This document shows, one piece after another, positions 1 to 10,269 of a stretch of 64,000 bases of DNA. The stretch covers positions 250,799,644-250,863,643 of the forward strand of contig JAVMKO010000001.1 of the NCBI GenBank assembly GCA_032164245.1, given 5' to 3'. Under the pieces are notes generated by a model. It was not told the origin of the DNA, made no database searches, and saw only the letters and a program-made list of their open reading frames with translations. This stretch comes from Sternotherus odoratus (lineage: Eukaryota > Chordata > Testudines > Kinosternidae). The position numbers were made by a program, and so were the translations under genes. How positions within the stretch are numbered: position 1 is the stretch's first letter; the number at the start of each line of letters is the position of its first letter.

Positions 1-590
1 AATACCTTTTGAAATGTATTTCTGTCAGGCAGGAGATAACACATATTGAAAGTAAATTAACAAGGGAAATGCAATCAATTAGTGTAATGAGAGAACCATT
101 CACAAGTTCTATTAAGCCCTTGGTTTATTGTATCCATCTTGCAGTGTAGCTGCATTTCCAGTTCCTGCTGGAACCGGGATATAAAGACATGTGGCATAAC
201 GAGGAGAGAAAGTGAATCAAAGGCTTTTCTAAACTTTGATGAAGTTCGGGTTCAGTTCAAGTGTTAGGTGAAGATTCACAGGCAGGAAGATGAGTTGTCT
301 TATCCATACTACTTGTCCCATCCCTGGCTTGCAGTTTGAAGTGCTGCCACAAAGGTCTTTACTATAGGTTTGTAGACAAACCGAGTACAGTGCCTAGGCC
401 ACTGCAAACAGATCAGGCCTCAGTAGGAAGGGTAATGGAGAGAGATCACCTAGTAAATGGAAGAAAGAAAGAACTGTGCTAGAGGGAAGAATAGATGCTC
501 AGATACCTGGGTGGTGGGCATGACATAGGATAGAGTAATTATTCTCCAGAGAGAAGACAGTTTGAAACTATTCATTTCATATGTTGGTTA
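1..590. other. Unannotated unique sequence
   Basis: I see no gene, RNA or recognisable repeat here. Open frames are short and show no protein family. A short purine-rich AAAG run near 460 is the only local feature. Confidence 0.5.
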
Positions 591-594
591 CTTA

Positions 595-1287
595 GGGCTT
601 GGTTACACTGGAAGCTTTATTGGTTTTGGTTATACCCACCTTCAGATACAGCTCCAGCGATAGCGCTCTAGCATGTCCACACTCACAGCCACAACCACAC
701 TAGCGTGGCCACATTTGCGGCACTTTCAGCGGCAGAGGGAGTGGTGCATTATGGGCAGCTATCCAAGCATTCAGCTGAGTGCAACATGCTTTTCAAACAA
801 GGGGGGCGAGGGGGAGTGTGTCGTGTGTATGTGGAGGGAGAGAGCGAGTGGATTTTTGGAGTGCTGAGATATGTCAGCAAACTGTCTTTAAAATGCAAAA
901 CCTGCTACTCTTCTGCTTCTCAGTCACTCACAAGGTAAACATTTGCATTGTTGATTTGCCAAGTTACAGATAAGCTCTGAAAACATACTTCCCCATTCCT
1001 CCAGCTGAATTCAAAACAAAGGAAACAGAGGCTTAAATGGCTAAATAGCTTAGGGGCAGTTCCAGAGATCACTCAAAGCACAGTATTGTTACTACCCATT
1101 TACACTGGAGCTAAAGTGTAGCACCCAATATGCTACAGCTGTTAATCCTCTGGGAAGGGAGGATTATCAGTACCGGTATAACCATGGATTTATAGCGCTC
1201 TACATGGCTCGCCAGTCTGGATGGGTAGTGAGTTATTGCGCTCCTGGCAGCTTTATAGCACTATAAAGTGCCAGTGTAATCAAGACC
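595..1287. mobile_element. PIF/Harbinger-like MITE, about 690 bp
   Basis: The ends are related inverted repeats. The left end reads CTTGGTTACACTGG about three bases in, and the reverse complement of the right end reads CTTGATTACACTGG, each followed by a TTTAT-containing stretch. The left flank ends in TTA and the right flank starts TCA, a possible 3-bp TTA-type target duplication with one change. Short overlapping frames at 673-973 lie inside the element and match nothing I know. It resembles the MITEs at 12438, 29481 and 38621 in its ends but is longer. No transposase is visible, so it is non-autonomous. Confidence 0.55.
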
Positions 1288-2698
1288 TCAAGGTTTTGAT
1301 CCTGTTTGTTTAAAAAGGCTTATGTCCCTCACACGTGCCACCACCTTTTGCCAGAGTTGTGACAGCATCATTGCACCCTGCCTTGCAAGCACTAGGGGAT
1401 TATGCTGCAGTCATTCTTTCCTTTCTGACTTTCGTCTGCTTTGGCCTTTAAGAAATGTGTCAACACTTGTGTTAAGTGGGATTTAGTTAGATGCTTATTA
1501 CCAAAAAAAAAATCATTAAATGGTGTTGTTGCAGAACAGAACCTGTAATTTGGAAACGGTTCTAAAAACAGGGTATACATTTCCTACTAATGCCTGCTAT
1601 CCATGTCAGCCAAACAAAGCTCTTGTCTCCTTGACAACCAGGACACAGACAACAAGCCTTACCTGGTTCATCTTTGCCAGTGTGTCTCAGTTAGCTGTAG
1701 ATTTATGGGTGCCAGGCAGAATCATTCCTAACCCCAGAACATAATTCCTCTCTTTAATTCTCCCTCTGACAGGCATGAGACTCATTAAAGAAAAGATACT
1801 AAAACAATCAAGTTACTTGCTAGTGCTGTCCATGTCAGAGTAAACTTGTGCTTTCTGGCTGAAACATCTGTCAGGTGACTGATTACGCTTTCTATTTATA
1901 GGACTCCGAGATAAAGCTACTCCTGGCGTAGGTGGAGTTATGATATGCCATTTCTCGCATGCTACAAATGTTCCACCCATGTGCTCTAAGAGAGATGCTG
2001 GATACCTTGTTTATTTGTCACATCAAACATCATCCTATACATTTGGCAAAGGTCTAATCTGGAGGGGTATATTTGTCCTTCTAAGGCGTTAGCCAATCCA
2101 GGCGGCATAGGTGGCAACCAACACTTAAAATATCTGAGAACCTCAGGTGAGCGGCGAATTTAAGAACTCTCTAGAACTCTCTAGTCCCAGCCTGCTGAAA
2201 ACTAGGAAAACAAAGCTATGTCTGGAAGAATCAGTGCCGGATGCTATGTTACCTCCTCACCTGATGATACAGAGACCAGAATCACTACTGACAGCACAGA
2301 GAGCCAATTGTCTGCTTTCCTGATTGGGCATAAGATACAATGGTCCCAGAATGAGAGGACAAATCAGGTTGAAAGAAACTGTTTAAATTCTTATTTCTTC
2401 AGTACCCTTCTCCTTTGCGTGTGATGCACCCATATGGGTGTGGGCATAGTGTATGTGCCATGCATGACAGAATATTTTTGGCAAATAAGAACATTCCACT
2501 CTTCCGTACAATATTGTATCCAATACTTTATCGGGTCTGATGTAAAAATAGCCCAAGAAATAGGGCATCCCTGGGACTATCTCCTATAATCTAAAAGGTC
2601 TCGTTGTAGATTTTTCTTGATATTCATCTTCCATTTTCCTTAGCCATATCTCTTTCAACCACATTAAACAATTCCTCGTCCTTGGTGGGCTTTACATC
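1288..2698. other. Unannotated unique sequence
   Basis: No gene or clear repeat is seen. Small local features are a tandem duplication of GAACTCTCTA near 2165-2185 and a perfect 14-bp palindrome, CACCCATATGGGTG, at 2427-2440. Frames of 60-75 codons lack family resemblance. Confidence 0.5.
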
Positions 2699-2971
2699 TG
2701 TAAGCAGTGTCAGGGAATTGCAGGAATTGCAATGACTTTGCCCAGTTTAGTGATGTCATTTACCTCATGTTAATAAAGATCTTCTGTTACACCGATCTGT
2801 GCTTGCAAGAGGGGAAGTATTGCCTCATTGAGGCGCCCAGGGGTGTGTTAGGATTTTCCCAGGTCACTGGGTGGGGGCTCGAGCCAGTTTGCATTGTATT
2901 GTTGAGAGGGAACCCCTATTTACTGAACCCAGCCCTTGTTGCTGCCAATTCTGATGGGCAGAAGGGTTACA
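2699..2971 (+). repeat. 5' LTR-like segment
   Basis: The segment starts TGTAA and ends TTACA, the TG...CA inverted ends of retroviral LTRs. An AATAAA polyadenylation signal lies at 2772-2777. It stops three bases before a tRNA-Pro primer-binding site, where a 5' LTR should end. At 273 bp it is short for a gammaretroviral LTR, with only about 73 bp before AATAAA, so U3 may be internally deleted. No matching direct 3' LTR is present in the window. Confidence 0.6.
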
Positions 2972-2974
2972 TTT

Positions 2975-2992
2975 TGGGGGCTCGTCCGGGAT
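2975..2992 (+). other. Retroviral primer-binding site, tRNA-Pro type
   Basis: The 18 bases TGGGGGCTCGTCCGGGAT are the primer-binding site used with tRNA-Pro by murine-leukaemia-type gammaretroviruses. Its placement three bases after an LTR-like TTACA end supports the assignment. All 18 positions are intact. Confidence 0.85.
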
Positions 2993-3136
2993 TACTGGGT
3001 CAGTACCCCCTTGCAAGCCCATTTTGAGTGATCCATTAAATTGGGAAAACACCACACCTAGGGTTCATACACCAACCCGTGAGCAAATTGCCCCTCCCCA
3101 GCAAGTTTGGGCTGTGTCCTCTCCTGTAGGTTCAGG

Positions 3137-3316
3137 AGTCCAGCAACCCAAACGTCACCCAAAGTCCCAGAAGTCCAATAGCCCAAAGTCCCTGGAGTCC
3201 AGTAACCCCAACAAACACCCAAAGTCCCAAAAGTTCAATAGCCCAAAGTCCCTGGAGTCCAGTAGCCCCAACAATCACCCAAAGTCCCAAAAGTTCCACA
3301 GCCCCAAAGTCTCTGG
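3137..3316 (+). repeat. Tandem repeat, three copies of about 60 bp
   Basis: Copies start at about 3137, 3196 and 3256. Each holds ACCCAAAGTCCCA and ends AAAGTCCCTGGAGTCC. The 60-bp period keeps one frame open (3024-3407, 127 codons) and gives a 20-residue repeat rich in Pro, Ser and Lys. The block lies in the leader of the retrovirus-like unit, where gag might start, but the frame resembles no gag protein and is probably an artefact of the period. Confidence 0.8.
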
Positions 3317-3488
3317 AGTCCCTGGTCAACAGTTACTCTGCCGAGTCTTACCTCCCAGGCTGGGTGGAAGTGGAGGGCAGAGTGGAGGGTACCTTCACAA
3401 GGTCTGAGGCCGACGGCCCAGTCTCTCCGTGGGGTGCTGGTTGCTCCGCTAGCCGCCCTGCTAGCCGACACAGGAACTGCTCTGCCCA

Positions 3489-3795
3489 CTGTCTCAGGAA
3501 CTGCTCAGGAACTGGTCCACTAGCCGGCACAGGAACTGCTCTGCCAGCTGTCTCAGGAAGGGGTCAGCCGGCACCGGGACTGCTCGGCCAGCTGTCTCAG
3601 GAACGGGTCAGCCGGCACCGGGACTGCTCGGTCAACTGTCTCAGGAAGGGGTCAGCCGGCACCGGGACTGCTCGGTCAACTGTCTCAGGAACGGGTCAGC
3701 CAGCACTGCTCAGCCAACTGTCTCAGGAACAGGTCAGCCAGCACTGCTCAGCCAGCTGTCTCAGGAACGGGTCAGCTGGCACCGGGACTGCTCTG
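3489..3795 (+). repeat. Minisatellite with 44-bp then 38-bp units
   Basis: The marker CTGTCTCAGGAA recurs at about 3489, 3548, 3592, 3636, 3680, 3718 and 3756, giving spacings of 59, 44, 44, 44, 38 and 38. The 38-bp units lack six bases found in the 44-bp units, around the CCGGGACTGCTCGG part. An open frame across it (3364-3819) reflects composition and repeat phase and has no family resemblance. Confidence 0.8.
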
Positions 3796-4416
3796 CTTAG
3801 GGCCCCCCACTTAAGATAAAGCTCAGTGATTTTCAGCTCTTAAGTGATTTCAGCTCATGGGGAGGGGGAAGGGGGGCCCTTAGTGCAGAGGCACCACCGG
3901 ACCCAAAGCAACTTCAGCTCCGTGGGCTGAAGTTAGACTCCTAAAGGAAGCAAAAGTCAGCTCTAACATTCCACAGGGGAGAGAGGCCAGGTACAATAGG
4001 CCTGTGAGGCCCTCAGACAAGGCCCTGACCACAAGGTCTCAGAGCCTGTCCACAGCCTCTCTCAATTCAGTGAGTTTTGGAACCCCTGTCCCTTGTTTAG
4101 CGAGTGCTACCTAGCTGATGGCGAGTCCCTCCAGCATGCCAAAGGCCAAATCACTGTCCCAACCCCTCATTCACATAAACAGGTTAATCAGCACTCTATC
4201 ATTCTTGCCCCAATACTACAGAAACTGGGGGTCCCACAGTAGCCAAAGTGATCATTTTGGCTGTTAGAGTGCAGGCCAGGTGCGGTGGGTGTGTCTAAGC
4301 AAATCAGGTGTTATTTTCCAAAAGCTACTGCAATTTCTGCAAATCACCAGTGGATGTCACCCATACTGACACTGCAAAGTCATTGCAATTCCTGCAATTC
4401 CCTGACACTGCTTACA

Positions 4417-5360
4417 CATCTATCAAATCCTCGTGGATATATTTTCTTTATTTGTTGTTTAGTCAAGACGTAGATTTAGGATTAGATTATCCTTGGGTTA
4501 GGTAGCCTCTGCTGGTGTAACCCTGTGCACATGAGCCCTGGTAGCAGACAGCTGGGTTAGTGGAGTAACACAGAGGGGGGTTACATCAGCACAAGGCCTT
4601 TATGAGCTTCTTCAAAACAGGTGATCCACAGCTGGCGAACAGAGCCCCCAGTTAGGAGCGGGGGTTGCTGGTGGAGCACTGGGGTGTTAAAAGGGACTAG
4701 GGGATACTTTGATTCAGGACTTCCCCAGGCTGCTCTCTCTGGGAGAGGTGGGGCTCTTACGGAGGCCTGGCCATAATTTAAAGCTGCCCTCCCCAGGAAA
4801 GCCTCCTAAAGGAGACCAGCAACAGAAATGCAACCTGCCCTCCTTTGTGGGTGACTCTCCCCTGGGATGAAATCACTCCACTGGCTCAGCGGGGTGGAAT
4901 CTGAAGCATCAGGCATAGGCCATTGCTAGTGGTGATCACAGAGCTGACAGGAGAAAGTACATTCCGTACTCACTTGCATGTGTTCAAAGAACAGTTTATC
5001 CTGTTAATTTCCTGCCTACCTTTATCACAAAAAGGGAGCAAAATGAGTTCAATCTCTATTCACAGTGCTATTGACGACTTCTCCCAGATCAGCAAAGCTG
5101 TATCACCGGACAGGAGCTGCTGGAGCCATGATGAATGCTGGAGCTTCCCGGGACACAGATCCACTGCAACACTCACAGCATGTAAGCACATGCTCCTCGC
5201 TGACCAGTACAGAGCAGGAATCAGTGCGGTCCTTCCTCCTCCAATTCAATAAAGCAGGAATAACATACATTTCTGTGGCACACCACTGAGGTGAGGCTGC
5301 ATTGCCCCTCGTCCCTACCCTTTGCTTATGGTGTTTCAACAAGTTTTTAATCAAGAGATA
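4417..5360. other. Unannotated sequence with one imperfect hairpin
   Basis: No gene is recognised. Positions 4506-4527 and 4565-4594 form an imperfect inverted repeat (TGCTGGTGTAACCC against its near complement). Two overlapping frames at 4923-5289 show no known family. Confidence 0.45.
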
Positions 5361-5368
5361 ATTGTACC

Positions 5369-5725
5369 CAGTGATGCAAGTATGGTGGTATGGTACTGTA
5401 CGCTGTACCACTAAGATATTTATAGCTGGTACGGTGTACCGGAAAGACACCGGAGGAGCCCATCACAGCTGCATCTCCTGAGTCCTCCTGCCTGGGGTCT
5501 GTACAGGGGAAGTCTCCAGCACAGCGGGAGGAGGACAGAGCCTCCTCCCTCCCCCTGGTAATGTGGGATGGATGTGGATCATGGGGAGAGAGCAGGGGCC
5601 CTGGGCTGGGAGCAGGGTGGGGAAGAGTCATGTGAGGGGTCACGTGGGGAGGTTACATGCCCCCCTCTGTGTTTCTTCCATGAGTGCAGCGTACCAGCAA
5701 GAAATGATTTCTACTTGCACCACTG
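5369..5725. mobile_element. hAT-type MITE, 357 bp
   Basis: The ends are inverted: CAGTGATGCAAGTA at the left, and CAGTGGTGCAAGTA as the reverse complement of the right. CAGTG is typical of hAT ends. The flanks are ATTGTACC (5361-5368) and ACTGTACC (5726-5733), an 8-bp target duplication with one mismatch, as expected for hAT. The interior is GC-rich and holds no transposase. Confidence 0.75.
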
Positions 5726-5896
5726 ACTGTACCCAGTCCAATTTAGATGCATTGTGCCACATAAAGTGTTGATACATATTCTACCAAATATTTCTCTAAA
5801 ACTTAGGGGGTGGAATCCTTGCTCCACTGAAGTCAGCAAAGGCTTTGCCATTGACTGTAATAGGGCCAGGATTTCACTCCAAATAGCATGCTAGAG

Positions 5897-6119
5897 CAGG
5901 GGGTCTCAAACTGGGGGTCAGGACTCTTCAGAGGGTTGCAAGGTTATTACATGGAGGGGGGGTCACGAGCTGTCAGCCTCAACCCCAGGCCCCGTTTTGC
6001 ATCCAGCATTTATAATGGTGTTAAATATATTAAAAACTGTTTATAATTTATAAGAGGGGTCGCACTCAGAGGCTTGCGATGTGAAAGGGGTCACCAGTAC
6101 AAACATTTGAGAACCACTG
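5897..6119. mobile_element. hAT-type MITE, 223 bp
   Basis: The left end is CAGGGGGTCTCAAAC and the reverse complement of the right end is CAGTGGTTCTCAAATG, a Charlie-like hAT terminus. The flanks are TGCTAGAG (5889-5896) and AGCTAGAG (6120-6127), 7 of 8 identical. No coding capacity is present. Confidence 0.85.
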
Positions 6120-6127
6120 AGCTAGAG

Positions 6128-7157
6128 CATCTAGCCCAATGCTGTTCTGACACAAAGATGCTCAAAAACCAGCTTAGCTGGTCAGTAAAGGATTCTCAAA
6201 GAGTATGGGAGCTTCTCATCTAGATCTGCACCAAATCACCCCCGCATAAACACACTGACTGCTGATATAAGGGCAGGGCCAAAGTAAGGGGGCATGGTCA
6301 AGGTGCCTTCACACCCAGCTAACAGCCAATATAAAGTACAGCAGCCCGTTTCGGGGAAGCACCAAGGTGGATTAAAGCTACCAGCTCTTGAACTGTGCTG
6401 AGTGCTCCTGAGACACAGCTTGGGATCTGGCCTGTCACATCTACGGCATTCCTTTCCTCCACTCATTCCGTAATTCCATCCAAAAACCCAATCCTATTTG
6501 TCTGGCATGGTTTATTCTTATAAACTCAAACTGTTTATTACACGACTCTTTTTTGTCTAAGTGCTTACAGACTTCCCCGCCCAAACACATAGTCCCCCTT
6601 AATACTTTCTCCAAACATTTCTAGCCCTGTAGTTCTTTGGGTATTAATTACTGCATTAGGAAGGTGGGTTTGAGAGCAATAGTTTTATGTGCCTCTAGAT
6701 GAACCAACTTCTCCAGAACTAATTTGTGTAGCAGTCTGGCAACAAGGATGTCCATCCCACTGCTTTCTGTGCTGTCTGCTGACTTTTCCTCACAGTGGCA
6801 CTTTTCTTCCCTGACAGCATGCTCAAGATCTGAAGCGTGGGGGCAGGGGCATAACACCATTTCATTCCTACTCTTTGTATATTGCTGACCTTCCAGCCAA
6901 AGTGAATTCCATTTGTTTGTTTTTAATTCAAGCAAAAGTTCCCTGAAACTTTTGAGGCATTCAGTTAGCTTATATGCATGTTATATTCATCAAAGAGTTC
7001 TTAAGATAAATCCATTATGCATAAATGATTAAAACAGAAAAGAACGTTAAAGACACAAGTAAAACAAGACTGAATTATATTTTAGTTCTTTCCATGGCAC
7101 CTTGGATCCAAAGGCCCTATGGAATCATAGATGTTAGAAACAAAATAGACCTAGCAG
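6128..7157. other. Unannotated sequence
   Basis: No gene, RNA or clear repeat is seen. The minus-strand frame at 6648-6935 (95 codons) has no domain I recognise. A short CR1-tail-like AATCATAGATGTTAGA stretch lies near 7120. Confidence 0.45.
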
Positions 7158-7328
7158 TAGGGTTGCCAACTTTCTAATTCCAGTAAACTGAACACCCTTG
7201 TCCTGCCCACTGCCCCACCCCTTCCCCAAGGCCCCACCTCTATCTGATGCCCCACCCCTGCTCACTCCACTCCCCCTCTCTCTGTCGCTTGCTCTAACCC
7301 CCTCCCTCCGTACTCATTTTCACTGTTT
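7158..7328 (+). repeat. Fragment of an interspersed repeat beginning TAGGGTTGCCAAC
   Basis: The start TAGGGTTGCCAACTTTCTAA followed by a pyrimidine-rich CCCC-laden interior has the look of a common turtle DNA-transposon MITE. The matching right end is not present, so the copy is truncated. The family name is not certain. Confidence 0.4.
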
Positions 7329-7350
7329 TGACAGATATATTATTATGACG

Positions 7351-7448
7351 TTGGTCCTCCTTTGAGCAGAGAGTTGGACTAGATGACTTCCTGAGGTCTC
7401 TTCTAAACCTAATCTTCTAAAATTCTATGGTTCTAAGATTCTATGATT
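7351..7448 (+). mobile_element. CR1 LINE 3' end
   Basis: The segment carries the CR1 3' signature TTGGTCCTCCTTTGAGCAGA, then TTGGACTAGATGACTTCCTG, then a short tandem tail built on ATTCTATG. It is a 5'-truncated copy with no coding part. Confidence 0.85.
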
Positions 7449-9478
7449 AAGCTCCTGGCTCCTCCACACCCCGCAGAGATCATATTCCATTGGTTTTCCA
7501 TTGTCAGGTATGTGGAAGGGGTATCCTGGGGTAAGGCTTCAGATGTAAGAGGTATAATGGACACATTTTACTGTGCCCTCTTCATGACTCTGTTGCCCAG
7601 TTTCTCTCACAGTTTACTTCTACCTCTTACAGAAGTCATCCACACTGGCTGTAGAACTCATCAGGGTGCCACACTTGAATTTGCAGCCATGTAATCATTT
7701 CACAGCAAACAGCTTGAATTTGACCCAGTGAATGTCTTGAATCTGGTAAACGGTCAGGCAGCTAGCTCTGGAGTGCAAATCTGAGGAGTTCTGTACCAAT
7801 CAAATAGGTTTTCCTTATCAACAGCCATCTTCCCTCACCAGTGACTCATTTGGTTAGTGTCTAGTGGTGTTATCGTGGAATCTCTTGCACTAATTCTGCC
7901 TTAATAGCAGTACAATATGTATTCATTAGCACTGGTAGGAAGAAGAAATAAAAAAATATTTCACAAAACATTTTAAAGAGGTTTCTTCTTCGCAGGGTTC
8001 TAAAGGACCCAATTTCCATTAAATCCTTACTGAAATTGTTTTGACATTTTTCATTTACCATAAGCCTGTTTTTTTTATCAGAAAATGTAGTTTTGGGTGA
8101 ATGACAACTTTAAAGTTTCATTTTTGAAAGAGACCGTTTTATGCTGGACAAAACTCTGTTTGCAGAACGCTTGCAACAGCTCTAGTATTTATTCATTTCA
8201 AACAGTCAGCCATAGATCATAACCAGCATTATCTGCAGGCACTGGTTGATGCTCAGTTACTGTCCAGGTCCTCTATGGTTTCACCAGTTGAGCCTTTGTT
8301 AAGTATAGAAACTCCTCTTGTGCTAAGGGCACATTCTATTTATCTGTCCATATAGGTTCTAATAATGTTTCCATTAGTGTGGTATCAAGGGCTCAGGGAG
8401 AATCTCCTATTAAATATCTTCATTAGGTTTCAGCACAGGGCAGCGCCTTCTACATGTAGTGTATGTTGAATGATGTTTGTTACGATAAATTGCTCCCCAA
8501 CAGGGGGCATTATAGACTGATGCTTATGTGTAATGTGTAGGGGAACTTGGAGAACTCTACTTACAGGAAGTGATTGATGAGAGGCATCTGGATATGTAGA
8601 GGAAAGAAGAAAGCCTGGATGTTGTGCTGTTTTGGCTCTCTTCAAATGCTTGAAAACTGAACAGTGATTGCTTAGCTAGCCATATTTTACATATGATGAA
8701 GCTGTCCAAGAGCATATTGCAGCTGATTATATGACTTCAGACCCTATACCTCCTTGTCCTTCCTGTTCTGTATTTGATTCCAGGAAGGACAAGGAGGTTA
8801 CAGACATCCTGGAGGATACACTATTATTTCCAACAGAAAAAAAATAAAGCAAGCTAGTGGAATAATGCACACCCTTGGGATTAAGACAAACATTTTCTGG
8901 AAGTAACACTACTGGATCATTGACTGGATGGGCGCATGGCTGAAACTTGCTCAGTTATACACAATAGATTTCACAGTATGAAGCTTTCATGTGAGATTCT
9001 TGATTAATTTTTGGCAGGGAGCTTATCACCAACTGTTGCAGCTGCATTTGCCTCCCCTCATGTTACTCTCTCATATATAAATGTAAATAGTCCCAGTTTT
9101 AATCCAGTTAGACGGCATACCATAGTACTGTCTTCTGCTTGTAATCAAATTATCTATCACTCTGTACTCAGACATACATTTCCTAAAATGTACGTGTGTG
9201 TAGAAAAAAAACCTACAAAGGGCTCATAATTGTTTGATTTACAAAATAATAAAATATCTCAGTTTCTCTCTTTACCCATCAGAGTCTCACGTTGGCACCC
9301 ATCATTCATTATCTCAATGACTAACTTCCATTCTAAAGTTATTGGGGCAAATCTTGAAGTCTTCATTCAGGTAAATCTCCCATTAACTTCAGCAGGAGTT
9401 CTGATTTGAATGAAGACTAGGTTTAGAGCCCAAGTTTTCCACATGTGCTAACATTATGCAGCTCAGTTTATACTTAAG
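7449..9478. other. Unannotated sequence
   Basis: No gene is recognised in about 2 kb apart from the hairpin listed at 8749-8797. Frames of 60-83 codons have no family resemblance. Confidence 0.45.
8749..8797. repeat. Perfect 17-bp inverted repeat (hairpin)
   Basis: CCTCCTTGTCCTTCCTG at 8749-8765 is exactly complementary to 8781-8797, with a 15-base loop. No T run follows, and no element ends coincide with it, so its origin is unclear. Confidence 0.85.
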
Positions 9479-9648
9479 CACCTTTTTCTGCCAGAAACCG
9501 GGAATGGACAACAGGAGATGGTTGATGATTACCTGTTCTATTCATTCCCTCTGGCAAACTTGGCATTGGCCACTGTCAGAAGACAGGATACTGGCCTAGA
9601 TGGACCTTTGGTCTGGCCCAATATGGCTGTTCTTATGTTCTTATGTTT
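9479..9648 (+). mobile_element. CR1 LINE 3' end
   Basis: It contains the CR1 3' untranslated signature: CACTGTCAGAAGACAGGATA, then CTAGATGGACCTTTGGTCTG, then a TTCTTATG tail repeated twice. Only about 170 bp of the 3' end is present. Confidence 0.85.
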
Positions 9649-10269
9649 ATTGTTCTAAATGAATGACCTGTGTGTTAGCACTGATGAGCACCCCCTGCTC
9701 TTGTCAAGTAACTTTCAGCACCCAGATTTTAAAATGTTGATGTTGGTCCAATTTAAACCATATTTTCAACAATCCCACTTATATCCTACCATCCCGGAAC
9801 CAACCACTTTCTGATTTAGATTTATTATTAACAGGTTTTCATTGAAACTAAGTGCTAAATGTTAACAAAAGCAAAGGTTTGTCAGGTCTTAGACTTACGG
9901 AGTAACACGAACATGATCAGGTACCCCTGAATTGCTTAACCCCACAGCCTGAACTCTGGGACACCAGGCTACCATCTCTCTCCTACCCCAACCCCTATTT
10001 CCTCCACCTCCAGGAACATGTGAACCAGGTGCCCCCACCACCGCCTCTTGGAGGCTGACCTGAAAAGTCCCTGACTAGGAACTTGCCCAGGACAGCAGTT
10101 GGATCATGGTCAAGAGGGAAGAGAGCTTCAATGCCATATAAACACAGACAGTAGAAATCTAGCTTCCCTTAGCCCCCTCCCCCCCAATCCCTTCCATGAA
10201 GCAGGAAAATCCACCAGCACTTTCTGGGGACTGTCATTTCCAGGAGGAAATTACTGAAGACTACATAAG
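9649..10269. other. Unannotated sequence
   Basis: No gene or repeat is recognised between two CR1 copies. Confidence 0.45.

Larger units (their letters stand above)
2699..4416 (+). mobile_element. Retrovirus-like non-coding unit with 43-bp terminal inverted repeats
   Basis: Bases 2699-2741 are the exact reverse complement of 4374-4416 (43 of 43). The outermost bases are TGTAAGC and GCTTACA, flanked on both sides by CATC, a possible 4-bp target duplication; shifting the boundary by one base gives a 6-bp ACATCT duplication instead. Just inside the left end is an LTR-like segment, then a primer-binding site identical in form to the tRNA-Pro site of gammaretroviruses, then two tandem-repeat blocks. 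A purine tract lies at 3859-3876. No gag, pro, pol or env similarity is visible, so this is a non-coding relic or non-autonomous unit. The right end is not a normal 3' LTR: it is an inverted copy of the 5' LTR start. The orientation is that of the primer-binding site. Confidence 0.6.

Noticed and set aside
3137..3316. CRISPR-like array
   Set aside because: The copies are adjacent diverged tandem units without distinct unique spacers, and the host is a vertebrate.
3024..3407. 127-codon frame after the primer-binding site as a gag-like gene
   Set aside because: The frame stays open because the 60-bp repeat is a multiple of three. The product does not resemble any gag protein.
3883..4416. 3' LTR of the retrovirus-like unit
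   Set aside because: It starts TG after a purine tract and ends CA, but it does not share sequence in direct orientation with the 5' LTR-like segment.
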